Source: CAZXEU01 sp965207385 (GTDB taxonomy: Bacteria > Bacteroidota > Rhodothermia > Rhodothermales > Bin80). From it: a stretch of 64,000 nt of DNA. A model generated the notes under the pieces. It worked only from the letters and a program-made list of their open reading frames with translations, was not told where the DNA came from and made no database searches. The DNA lies in NCBI GenBank assembly GCA_965207385.1, contig CBDBLZ010000021.1, positions 1,116,001 to 1,180,000 on the forward strand, written 5' to 3'. A program made the translations under genes and the position numbers. This document shows positions 26,322 through 35,054 of the stretch, in pieces (the first letter of the stretch is position 1; each line of letters begins with the position of its first letter).

Positions 26322-28838
26322 ATGCTCGATCCCTGGATCTGGAAGATGGCATGGCGCGACAGCAAGGGCAGCCGCCGAAAGCTGTTGCTCTTCTTGTCGT
26401 CAATGGTTGTGGGCGTGGCAGCGCTCGTGGCCATTAATTCCTTTGGCACAAACCTTGGCCGCGCAGTCGATGACCAGGCCAGAGACCTCTTCGGCGCCGA
26501 CATGAGCCTGGAGAGTTCAGGACCGTTTTCCGAGGAGACGGAGGCCGTAATCGATTCTATTGGGGGCGACCAGGCGCGCCGCGTGTCACTGCTATCCATG
26601 GTCCTCTTTCCCGAGTCCGGAGCAAGCCGCCTTTCCATGGTTCGCGCACTTGAGGGAGAGTACCCGTTCTACGGATCTATCGTGGCGGAGCCGCCGGAAT
26701 CGGTAGCGGCATACCGGCAGGGCAGGCGGGCGCTGGTAGACCGCGCGCTGCTTCTTTCCCATGGCATTGCTATCGGGGATTCGGTCCAGGTGGGACGCCG
26801 CCGCTACGAAATCGTGGGAGCGCTCGTCAGGACGCCACGCGAGACGGCTGCGAATATGCTCATCAGCCCGCCGATATACATTTCTCTCTCCCAGCTGGAC
26901 ACGGCCCTTGTGTCGTTTGGAAGCCGGGCTTCGTACGAGGTGTATTTCCGGCTGCACCCGGGCGTAGATGCAGAACTCTTGAGAGAGGAGCTCGAAGAAC
27001 ATCTACGCGAGCTCGATGTGGGCATGGATACGGTTGAAGAGGAGCGCCAGGAGTGGAGTGAGGCGCTTGGAGCGGTGAGCCGGTTTCTTGGGCTGGCCGG
27101 GTTCATGGCCCTGCTGCTGGGTGGCCTCGGCGTGGGCAGCGCTGTCCATGTATACGTAAAGCGTCGCCTCCGGACGGTAGCCGTCCTGCGCTGCCTCGGT
27201 GCTTCACCGCACCGGACGGTCTGGATTTATTTGGCGCAGGCCGTAATGATGGGTCTATTGGCGGGTGTCGCGGGGTGCGTGGCTGGTACGTTCATGCAGA
27301 CGGCGCTCGCGCATGTCATGGCGGATTTTCTTCCGTTCGAATTCGAGAGCCGGCCGTCCCTCGGGGCACTGGCACTGGGAATGGGCGCGGGACTTTCCAC
27401 GGCACTTCTCTTCGCGATGCTTCCGCTGCTGGCAGTTCGGCGCGTTGCCCCGCTCGCCGCCATCCGGATAGCCTACGAAAAGAAGCGTCCGAGAATCGAC
27501 ATATACCAGGGGGCAGCCTGCGGCGTCGTGGCCGCGGGACTCACAATTCTTGCTATGGTGCAGGCAGAGAGTATCGTTGTCGGTACAATCTATGCGGTTG
27601 CGCTCGGCGCCGCATTTGGTCTGTTGTGGCTATTGGCCTGGGCGCTTGCCAGACTGGCGCGGCGCCTGGCCCCTGGTTCCTACGTGTGGCGACAGGGGCT
27701 GGCGAATCTGCACAGACCGAACAACCAGACGGTGCTCATGATAGTGGCGCTCGGTTTGGGCACTTTTATTATCATGACGATGGTGCTGACCGAAAGCACG
27801 CTGCTCGCCAGCTTCGCCCGTGCAAGCGGAGAAGACCGGCCGGATGTCGTGCTGTTTGATGTGCAGTCGGATCAGGTTCGGGGTGTGCAGGAGCTGATTC
27901 GTGCGCAGCAACTGTCCGTTATCGATTCTTCGCCGTTGGTCTCGATGCGGATTCACGCCATGGGCTCGGTGCCGCTGGACACGCTGCGCGCGGACAGCAC
28001 ATTTCGGTTGACATGGGCGCACCGTCGCGAGTTCAGGTCGACGTACCGCGCTGCGCTTACAGATGCCGAGAACTTAGTGGAGGGCACCTTCGCCGGGCAG
28101 TACGATGGCAGTGGTCCCGTGCCGGTTTCCATTGAAAGGGAATTGGCTGAGGATGAACTCGGTGTCGGTGTGGGTGACACCATCGTGTTCGACGTACAGG
28201 GAGTGCTTGTATCTGCGAGAATCTCCAGCATTCGGGAGGTGGATTGGCAACAGACCCGGGCCAACTTCTTCTTCGTTTTTCCCGAAAATGTGCTGGAGGA
28301 GGCCCCCCAAACACATGCTGTCATGACACGCACAGGGACCGATGAAAGGCTGTCTCGATTCCAGGCAGCGATGGTAGCAGCCTTTCCGAGCGTTACCACC
28401 ATCAGTCTCCGCCTGATTCTTGACATATTCGACGAGATTTATTCTCGTGTTCGGTTGGTAGTGCGATTCATGGCCCTCTTTAGCATCATGGCGGGAATCC
28501 TGGTTCTGGTCGGGGCCATCATGACGAGCCGCTTTCAGCGCGCGGAAGAAAGCGTGTTGCTAAAGACTCTCGGCGCCTCCAGGCGGCAGGTATTGGCTAT
28601 AGTGGCTACGGAGTACCTTCTCCTGGGCGTCCTGGCTTCGATAGCTGGACTGGTGCTGGCTGTTGCTGCCAGTGCGGCACTTGCAGCGTTTGCCTTCGAG
28701 TTGCCGTATGCTGTCGCACCCGCGTCGTTGGCCGCCGTTCTTGTGCTGGTGCCCGGCCTGACCGTGGGCCTCGGCCTTTTCAACAGCCGGGGTATGTATG
28801 CCCGTCAGGCACTCGAAGTGATGAGATCGGAGGTGTAG
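26322..28838 (+). CDS. FtsX-like ABC permease, YbbP type
   Basis: An 838-residue permease with two FtsX domains. The first helix is KLLLFLSSMVVGVAALVAINSF. A large periplasmic domain follows (about residues 45-240), then three helices near 255-380 (FLGLAGFMALLLGGLGVGSA, RRLRTVAVLRCLGASP). A second set follows after a further extracytoplasmic domain, ending RQVLAIVATEYLLLGVLASIAG and VLVPGLTVGLGLFNSRGMY. The double-FtsX layout and the esterase neighbour match YbbP. Substrate export is not demonstrated for the family here. It ends 2 bp before the yggS-like gene. Confidence 0.92.
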   Translation: MLDPWIWKMAWRDSKGSRRKLLLFLSSMVVGVAALVAINSFGTNLGRAVDDQARDLFGADMSLESSGPFSEETEAVIDSIGGDQARRVSLLSMVLFPESGASRLSMVRALEGEYPFYGSIVAEPPESVAAYRQGRRALVDRALLLSHGIAIGDSVQVGRRRYEIVGALVRTPRETAANMLISPPIYISLSQLDTALVSFGSRASYEVYFRLHPGVDAELLREELEEHLRELDVGMDTVEEERQEWSEALGAVSRFLGLAGFMALLLGGLGVGSAVHVYVKRRLRTVAVLRCLGASPHRTVWIYLAQAVMMGLLAGVAGCVAGTFMQTALAHVMADFLPFEFESRPSLGALALGMGAGLSTALLFAMLPLLAVRRVAPLAAIRIAYEKKRPRIDIYQGAACGVVAAGLTILAMVQAESIVVGTIYAVALGAAFGLLWLLAWALARLARRLAPGSYVWRQGLANLHRPNNQTVLMIVALGLGTFIIMTMVLTESTLLASFARASGEDRPDVVLFDVQSDQVRGVQELIRAQQLSVIDSSPLVSMRIHAMGSVPLDTLRADSTFRLTWAHRREFRSTYRAALTDAENLVEGTFAGQYDGSGPVPVSIERELAEDELGVGVGDTIVFDVQGVLVSARISSIREVDWQQTRANFFFVFPENVLEEAPQTHAVMTRTGTDERLSRFQAAMVAAFPSVTTISLRLILDIFDEIYSRVRLVVRFMALFSIMAGILVLVGAIMTSRFQRAEESVLLKTLGASRRQVLAIVATEYLLLGVLASIAGLVLAVAASAALAAFAFELPYAVAPASLAAVLVLVPGLTVGLGLFNSRGMYARQALEVMRSEV

Positions 28839-28840
28839 GC

Positions 28841-29542
28841 ATGGCGGATGGCACACCAGTCGTGCGTGCAATACGAGAGAGGCTGGAGATGGTGCGGGAA
28901 CGAGTGACGCTCGCTTGCCAGCGCGCGGGGCGCCCCTCGCGCGAAGTGTCGCTGGTAGCTGTAACGAAGACCTTTTCGCTTGATGTGGTCGAAGCCGCAC
29001 TGCAGGCCGGTCTGCAAGATCTGGGGGAAAACAAAATGCAGGAGCTGGCCGCCAAGGCGGCGGCTTTCCCTGATGCCCGGTGGCACATGATTGGACATCT
29101 CCAGAGAAACAAGGCACGCGACGCCGTCCTTCATGCCCATATGTTTCATGCGCTGGACAGCCTCAGGCTGGCCCGCGCATTGAACGTACGGGCCGCGCAG
29201 CTCGGACGATCTCTGGTCTGCTGCGTGCAGGTAAACGTATCGGGGGAAGAATCCAAATTCGGTCTTCACGCGAACCAGGTGGCAGAAGCGCTGGGCCAGA
29301 TTGCCTTACTGCCGCACCTGCGAATTGCAGGCCTGATGACACTTGCTGCGCCAACAGACCATGCGGAGACGGTGCGACCACAATTCCGACTGTTGCGCGA
29401 GCTTCTTGATTCATGGGACGGATTTCCGGAACGGCCAGTACTTTCCATGGGCATGAGTTCTGATTTTGAAGTGGCCATTGAGGAGGGCGCAACGCACATC
29501 AGGCTCGGTTCGAGCATTTTCGGACCGAGGCGCCAATCATAG
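28841..29542 (+). CDS. YggS/PROSC family PLP homeostasis protein
   Basis: A 233-residue single-domain alanine-racemase-fold protein. PLP lysine is K43 in LVAVTKTFSLD, and GENKMQEL, WHMIGHLQRNKAR, CVQVNVSGEESKFG, GLMTLA and SMGMSSDFEVAIEEGATHIRLG are all typical. It carries and balances pyridoxal phosphate in the cytoplasm and has no known catalytic reaction. It follows the ABC permease by 2 bp and precedes the nucleoside phosphorylase by 7 bp, so the run is probably co-transcribed. Confidence 0.94.
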   Translation: MADGTPVVRAIRERLEMVRERVTLACQRAGRPSREVSLVAVTKTFSLDVVEAALQAGLQDLGENKMQELAAKAAAFPDARWHMIGHLQRNKARDAVLHAHMFHALDSLRLARALNVRAAQLGRSLVCCVQVNVSGEESKFGLHANQVAEALGQIALLPHLRIAGLMTLAAPTDHAETVRPQFRLLRELLDSWDGFPERPVLSMGMSSDFEVAIEEGATHIRLGSSIFGPRRQS

Positions 29543-29549
29543 GGATCAC

Positions 29550-30398
29550 ATGCACGAATACCTGGACGCAGAGACCCAGCTTGCCCGCGTTGGCGCGGCA
29601 GTCGCAGAAATCCGCCGGTCCACGCAGCACCAGGCCCGAGTGGGCATCATCCTTGGTACCGGCCTGGGCCAGCTATCCCGGGAAGTCGTGGTTGAGACGG
29701 CTCTTGATTACGATGACATACCGCACTTTCCGGTCTCGACCGTGGAAAGCCACCACGGCAGGCTGATATTCGGTACGCTGCGCGGCGTGAACGTAATCGT
29801 GATGCAAGGCCGCTTTCACGTATACGAAGGCTATACGGTGCAGCGGGTCACTTTTCCGGTACGCGTCATGGCGGCGCTTGGCGTTGATACGCTGTTCATT
29901 TCCACTGCGTGCGGCGGAATGAACCCCGCCTTTCGGCGGGGCGATCTAATGCTCGTGACGGATCACATCAATCTCCAGGGTGTGAATCCGCTGGTTGGAC
30001 CCAACGTCGATGCGTGGGGCCCGCGCTTTCCTGACATGAGCGCTCCATACGATCCCGCCCTGCGGAAGCTGGCAGAAGAAACAGCTCTTGAGCTGAAGAT
30101 CAAGCTGCAGCAGGGTGTATACGTGGCAGTGGTGGGACCCAATCTCGAGACCCGGGCCGAGTACCGTTTCCTGCGATACATCGGCGCCGATGTAGTTGGC
30201 ATGAGTACCGTTCCAGAGGTTATAGTCGCGCGGCACATGAATCTCAGGGTACTGGGCGTCGCCGTTGTAACGGACGAGTGCTTTCCGGATGCACTTGAGC
30301 CCGTGACACTGGAGCTAGTGCTGGAGGCGGCCAGTATTGCGGAGCCCAGGCTCACGGCTTTGATATCAGCTCTGGTTCAGCGGCAGCAGGTGACCTGA
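29550..30398 (+). CDS. punA: Purine nucleoside phosphorylase (trimeric family)
   Basis: A 282-residue enzyme cleaving inosine/guanosine with phosphate to free base and ribose-1-phosphate. The phosphate loop IILGTGLGQLS, PHFPVSTVESHHGRL, MQGRFHVYEGY, TACGGMNP, GPNLETRAEY and GMSTVPEVIVARH are diagnostic of PNP class I. The base-recognition strand reads VVTDECFPD rather than the TN form of many Firmicutes enzymes, a variant usual in Bacteroidota. The start ATG 29550 (MHEYLDAE) fits the family. Confidence 0.95.
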   Translation: MHEYLDAETQLARVGAAVAEIRRSTQHQARVGIILGTGLGQLSREVVVETALDYDDIPHFPVSTVESHHGRLIFGTLRGVNVIVMQGRFHVYEGYTVQRVTFPVRVMAALGVDTLFISTACGGMNPAFRRGDLMLVTDHINLQGVNPLVGPNVDAWGPRFPDMSAPYDPALRKLAEETALELKIKLQQGVYVAVVGPNLETRAEYRFLRYIGADVVGMSTVPEVIVARHMNLRVLGVAVVTDECFPDALEPVTLELVLEAASIAEPRLTALISALVQRQQVT

Positions 30399-30412
30399 GG
30401 CCAACTACGATA

Positions 30413-33400
30413 ATGGTGCTTCCAGAACAAGTTACAAAGGCGTCGCCCGCAGCCCTGGAGACTGCCGTTCTTGCCTGGTGGGAAGAGGCACGGATTTTCG
30501 AGAAGAGCATCGAAGCGCGCTCGGACAGGCCGACATTCTCGTTTTACGAGGGTCCGCCAACGGCAAACGGACACCCGGGTATCCATCACGTGCTGGCAAG
30601 AACCATCAAGGATGTTTTCTGCCGGTACAAGACCATGAAGGGTTACCGCGTCGAACGCAAGGCCGGTTGGGATACGCACGGGCTACCCGTAGAGATCGAG
30701 GTGGAGAAGGAGCTAGGTCTTGACGGCCGCGAGGAAATCCTGGACTACGGCATAGAGCGCTTTAATGAAGCCTGTCGCAGGAGCGTGCTTGCCTACAAGG
30801 ATGAATGGGACGAGCTCACGCGAAGGATGGCGTACTGGGTAGATCTTGAGCGGCCGTACATCACGTTTGACAACCGGTATATCGAGAGCGTGTGGTGGCT
30901 CCTAAAGCAAATGTTCGACCAGGGGCTGATCTATCGGGGCCAGAAGATCCAGTGGTACAGCCCGGGGTCGGGCACGGTACTGAGTTCCCACGAAGTGAGC
31001 CTGGGATACCAGGAAGTTCAGGATCCGAGCGTGTACGTGCAGTTTCGCTTGCAGCACCAGCCGGAAGTGTATTTCCTGGTGTGGACGACGACGCCCTGGA
31101 CGCTTATTTCCAATGCGGCGCTGGCCGTAGGCCCGGACGTCGAATACGTGCAGGTTCGCCAGGAAAACCGGTCGCTGATTCTTGCCGCCTCCCGGCTTGA
31201 GGCTCTCAAGGCGGAATACGCCATAGAAAGGCGCCTTAAGGGATGCGACCTGGTGGATCTGCGATACGAGCCCTTGTTTGACTTCCTTGTCGATGAGGCT
31301 GAGAACGCCTGGCGCGTGGTGGCTGCTGACTTTGTTTCGACCGAAGACGGAACCGGAATCGTGCACCTGGCGCCGGCATTCGGTGCCGACGACTACGCTG
31401 TCGGGCAAAGGGAGGGCCTGCCCGTATTCAACCCCATTGATGACCGGGGCCGGTTCACCGAGAAGGCCGCCCTGGTGAGCGGGATGTGGTTCAAGGAGGC
31501 GGACAGGACCATTGTCCGTGACCTGAGGCAGCGCGGCCAGCTGTACCGGCAGGAGACGTACGTGCACAATTATCCGCACGACTGGCGCAAGGGCACGCCG
31601 CTGATGAGCTATCCGGTAGAGAGCTGGTTTATTCGCACAACCGCCCTCCGGGATCGCCTGGTGGCCCTCAATGAGACCATAAACTGGCAGCCATCTTCCA
31701 TCGGCACAGGTCGCTTCGGGGAATGGCTGGCCAACAACGTGGACTGGGCCTTGAGCCGCCGCCGGTTTTGGGGCACGCCTCTTCCGATCTGGGTTTCAGA
31801 TCGGGATCCGGATTACCTGGAAGTGGTGGGTTCGGTGGCGGAGCTCGAGCAGAAGTGCGGCTATTCGCTTGAGGATCTGGATTTGCACCGTCCATATGTG
31901 GACGAGATTACCTGGGAAGCGCCGGATGGAGGGACCATGCGCCGGGTGCCGGAGACCATCGACGTATGGTTTGATTCGGGTGCCATGCCCTTTGCACAGT
32001 GGCACTACCCCTTTGAGCATCGAGAGGCATTCGAACGGAGTTTCCCGGCGGACTTTATCGCCGAGGGCGTGGATCAGACGCGTGGATGGTTCTATACCCT
32101 GCACGCCATAGCGACACTGGTGCGCGGGGAGGTGGCATTCAGGAATTGTGTTGTAAATGGTCTTGTGCTGGACGAAAAGGGGGAGAAGATGTCGAAGACC
32201 AAGGGCAATGCAGTGGACCCGTTTGATGTCATTGGCAAGTATGGGGCCGACCGTGTCCGATGGTACCTGATGAGCAATTCTCCTCCGTGGGAAGACATCA
32301 GATTCTCCGAACGTCGCATAGCGGAAGTGGACCGAAAATTCTTTGGTACACTGGCCAATGTATTCAGCTTTTATTCGACGTATGCGGCAATAGACGGCTT
32401 TTCGCCCGCCGCCGCCGCCGTTTCGCTCGAATTGCGCCCGGAGCTTGACCGGTGGATCCTGAGCCGGCTTCAGACTACGATAGGAGAAGTGGACGCCGCG
32501 CTGGCTGCCTACCATCCGACCCGTGCGGCCAGGTCCCTGGAGCACTTTGTGGACGAGCTGTCAAACTGGTATATCCGGCGCTCCCGGCGCCGATTCTGGT
32601 CCGCCAAGGAGGAACACGATGCCGAGGTAAAGTGGGCCGCCTACCAGACCGTAAATGCCTCTCTGTTGGCCGTAGCGAAAATGGTGGCTCCGCTGGCTCC
32701 CTTCTTTGCGGAGTGGTTGTACCGATCTTTGGCAACAAGGCCGGAGTCTGTTCACTTGGCCGCATTCCCGGAGGCGGAAGAGCACATGCGGGATCCTGAG
32801 CTGGAAGAACGCATGCGCCTCGCACAGGCCGTGTCGTCCGCGGCGCTTGCCTTGCGAAACCAGTCGGGACTTAATATCAGGCAGCCGCTTTCGCGCCTTC
32901 TGGTTGTGACGGATGATGCCGCCGAGGAAAGGACCCTGGCCACCGTTGCCGGCATCATCATGAGTGAGGTAAATGTCAAGGACATCGAATACGTAATGGG
33001 TTCGAGTCCCATCGTCAGACGGGAGGCACGGCCCAACTATCGACGGCTCGGCAAGCGGCTCGGCAAGAACATGAGGGCTGTTGCGCAGGCTGTCCGCGAT
33101 CTGGACGAAGCATCCCTCGACACATTTGCCCTGAGTGGATCAATCACCCTTGAGGTTGTCGGGCGCGTCTTTGAGCTGGGGCGGGACGACATTGAGATTG
33201 CAACCAGCGGGATTGAGGGATGGCTCGTAGGCCAGGGAGCGGGTGTGACGGTTGCCCTGGATACCCGGCTCTCAATGGAACTCGTTGACGAAGGAATGGC
33301 GCGTGAAGCCATCAACCGGATCCAGAATCTGCGCAAGAAGGCCGGATTCCGTGTTACCGACCGCATCAAAATTGTCTTCGTAGCACCTGACATTCTGGCA

Positions 33401-33559
33401 CAGGCCCTTGCCCGCCATGAGGCCTGGATTCGGAACGAAACGCTGGCGAGGGAATTGGAACGCGTTTACGCACCCCGGGGTGAGGTCACTGACACATTCA
33501 GGATTGGCGATCATTCGCTGGAACTGGGACTTACCCGCGTTGCGGCGATGCAATTATAG
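30413..33559 (+). CDS. ileS: Isoleucyl-tRNA synthetase
   Basis: A 1048-residue class I synthetase. The HIGH-type site is HPGIHH (54-59) within FYEGPPTANG, followed by KGYRVERKAGWDTHGLPVEIEVEK. The editing domain has WTTTPWTLISN, and the KMSKT loop is at K592-K595 (GEKMSKTKGNAVDP). The long C-terminal region without a zinc ribbon points to the type 2 (eukaryote-like) enzyme, usual in Bacteroidota and often less sensitive to mupirocin. It heads the ileS - TraR-like - lspA run typical of the phylum. Confidence 0.97.
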   Translation: MVLPEQVTKASPAALETAVLAWWEEARIFEKSIEARSDRPTFSFYEGPPTANGHPGIHHVLARTIKDVFCRYKTMKGYRVERKAGWDTHGLPVEIEVEKELGLDGREEILDYGIERFNEACRRSVLAYKDEWDELTRRMAYWVDLERPYITFDNRYIESVWWLLKQMFDQGLIYRGQKIQWYSPGSGTVLSSHEVSLGYQEVQDPSVYVQFRLQHQPEVYFLVWTTTPWTLISNAALAVGPDVEYVQVRQENRSLILAASRLEALKAEYAIERRLKGCDLVDLRYEPLFDFLVDEAENAWRVVAADFVSTEDGTGIVHLAPAFGADDYAVGQREGLPVFNPIDDRGRFTEKAALVSGMWFKEADRTIVRDLRQRGQLYRQETYVHNYPHDWRKGTPLMSYPVESWFIRTTALRDRLVALNETINWQPSSIGTGRFGEWLANNVDWALSRRRFWGTPLPIWVSDRDPDYLEVVGSVAELEQKCGYSLEDLDLHRPYVDEITWEAPDGGTMRRVPETIDVWFDSGAMPFAQWHYPFEHREAFERSFPADFIAEGVDQTRGWFYTLHAIATLVRGEVAFRNCVVNGLVLDEKGEKMSKTKGNAVDPFDVIGKYGADRVRWYLMSNSPPWEDIRFSERRIAEVDRKFFGTLANVFSFYSTYAAIDGFSPAAAAVSLELRPELDRWILSRLQTTIGEVDAALAAYHPTRAARSLEHFVDELSNWYIRRSRRRFWSAKEEHDAEVKWAAYQTVNASLLAVAKMVAPLAPFFAEWLYRSLATRPESVHLAAFPEAEEHMRDPELEERMRLAQAVSSAALALRNQSGLNIRQPLSRLLVVTDDAAEERTLATVAGIIMSEVNVKDIEYVMGSSPIVRREARPNYRRLGKRLGKNMRAVAQAVRDLDEASLDTFALSGSITLEVVGRVFELGRDDIEIATSGIEGWLVGQGAGVTVALDTRLSMELVDEGMAREAINRIQNLRKKAGFRVTDRIKIVFVAPDILAQALARHEAWIRNETLARELERVYAPRGEVTDTFRIGDHSLELGLTRVAAMQL

Positions 33560-33571
33560 AGAAGTAAGGCG

Positions 33572-33979
33572 ATGTCTAGCGAAGCAAAGCAAACGGACGG
33601 ATTGCCGCAGACACCGTTCACGGACGAGGAGCTCGATTTCTTCAAGGGCATAATTCTGGAGAAGCGCCGCAGTGCGGTTGAGGACATCGAGCGGATGCAA
33701 CTGCAACTGAAAGACTCACGGGAGCAATCGGAAAACGATTCGGCATATAGTTTTCACATGGCGGACGCCGGGACAGATGCCATGGAGCGAGAGAAGCTGT
33801 ACCTGATGGTGGCACGCCAGCAGAAATTTATCGGTTATCTGGACCGCGCGTTGGACCGCATTCAAAAGAAGTCCTATGGCATCTGCAAGGTGACGGGCAA
33901 TCCCATTGCCAAGGAAAGGCTCGAGGCGGTGCCCCACACAGAGATCTCTATAGCGGCCAAGCGGAAGCAGAAGCGCTGA
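33572..33979 (+). CDS. TraR/DksA-like protein with degenerate zinc finger
   Basis: A 135-residue protein with a long coiled coil (about residues 19-95) and an acidic tip segment MADAGTDAMEREK, as in DksA-type factors that enter the RNA polymerase secondary channel. The C-terminal finger reads YGICKVTGNPIAKERLEAVPH. Only the first Cys of the usual four remains, and it is the only Cys in the protein, so zinc cannot be held in the classical way. Bacteroidota versions share this loss. It lies 12 bp after ileS and 13 bp before lspA. A transcriptional role is inferred. Confidence 0.92.
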   Translation: MSSEAKQTDGLPQTPFTDEELDFFKGIILEKRRSAVEDIERMQLQLKDSREQSENDSAYSFHMADAGTDAMEREKLYLMVARQQKFIGYLDRALDRIQKKSYGICKVTGNPIAKERLEAVPHTEISIAAKRKQKR

Positions 33980-33992
33980 GGAGCCTTGAATT

Positions 33993-34604
33993 ATGCGGCT
34001 TGCGTGGATCGTGGCGGGGGTACTTGCCGCCGACCAAGCTTCCAAGATTGCCGTACGATTGAATTTGCAACCGCGTAGATCAGTCGGGTTGCTGGGTGAT
34101 TGGCTCAATTTCACGTTCACGGAAAACCCCGGGATGGCGTTTGGCATCACGTTCGGCCCGGCCGGGCTGATTACCGGATTTTCCATTGTTGCCACGATAC
34201 TGATTGTTATCTATCTGGTGCACGTTCGCGCCGGGTATGCTCCATACTGCGTGAGCCTGGCATGCGTGCTGGGAGGTGCATTGGGCAACATCGTCGATCG
34301 CCTTTTCTACGGCATGATCTTTGGCTATGCCCCATTCTTCAAGGGACATGTGGTCGACTTCATCCATCTGGATCTCTGGAGCGGTTTCGTCTCGTCCTCT
34401 GTGCCCCTGATCGGTGGGACGTATCTGTCTGTGTTTCCGATTTTCAATGTTGCGGACATTGCCATTGTCGGAGGAGTAATCGGCATCCTTGTGTTTCAGA
34501 AGAAATTCCACCTTTCAATGGCGGAGCCCCAAGAGCCGCCTCTGGAAGGGGAATTGCTGGCAGAGGAAGAGGCGCCGCCCGTAGCAGAGCTGCCGTACGG
34601 CTAA
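33993..34604 (+). CDS. lspA: Lipoprotein signal peptidase II
   Basis: A 203-residue inner-membrane aspartic protease with four TM segments. Catalytic Asp102 (GGALGNIVDRLFYG) and Asp155 (PIFNVADIAIVGG) are present, together with TENPGMAFG near the N-terminus. It cleaves prolipoproteins before the lipobox Cys and so matures the several lipoproteins encoded in this window. An insertion of about 25 residues between the Asp motifs and an acidic, Pro/Glu-rich C-terminal tail (EPPLEGELLAEEEAPP) match Bacteroidota members. Confidence 0.96.
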   Translation: MRLAWIVAGVLAADQASKIAVRLNLQPRRSVGLLGDWLNFTFTENPGMAFGITFGPAGLITGFSIVATILIVIYLVHVRAGYAPYCVSLACVLGGALGNIVDRLFYGMIFGYAPFFKGHVVDFIHLDLWSGFVSSSVPLIGGTYLSVFPIFNVADIAIVGGVIGILVFQKKFHLSMAEPQEPPLEGELLAEEEAPPVAELPYG

Positions 34605-35054
34605 GAGTGCCGGCTGGAAAGCTGGCGCAGCAATTGGATTCCCGAGTCGGTCCGCGCCGCGGGCTCTGCATGGATTGACGATGGAATGACGCCAACATCC
34701 TTGGCTGGTCGGCGGAGGTCGATCAGCTCCAGATCTCGATTACAGCAGGCATCGGGATCTACCATTCCGCTGCATTGGAAGGGAATGATCGAATTACGCA
34801 TGGTGCGTTACGCATAGCGCGTAATCTGGGCCAAGCAACTGCGCTACGTCAAGCCGGATCGAGTGTGCTGCGATGCGATTCTGCACAGGGATGGGCAGAT
34901 TGGCGGGCACAGCAATCCAAAACCCCGCCTATGGTATTCTGCAGTATTGTATTCTCAATTGGGGGCTGTTCATTGGAACGGAAAGGCTCAGTTGAGAACC
35001 GCCCAAGGATCCCGTGTAACGCCGAGCAGCATGGATCTGGAGGACTCGGGCCAA
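34605..35054. other. Intergenic region between convergent lspA and tctA
   Basis: These 450 bp contain no gene I can support. A 7-bp inverted repeat ATTACGC/GCGTAAT spans 34793-34825. A second, imperfect pair (TCTCAATTG / CAGTTGAGA) lies within about 34950-35000. Neither is followed by a T-run. The stretch is slightly AT-richer and may be decayed sequence. Confidence 0.4.

Noticed and set aside
34605..35054. Possible toxin-antitoxin remnant near the ATTACGC inverted repeat
   Set aside because: Frames are interrupted and no toxin or antitoxin motif could be confirmed.
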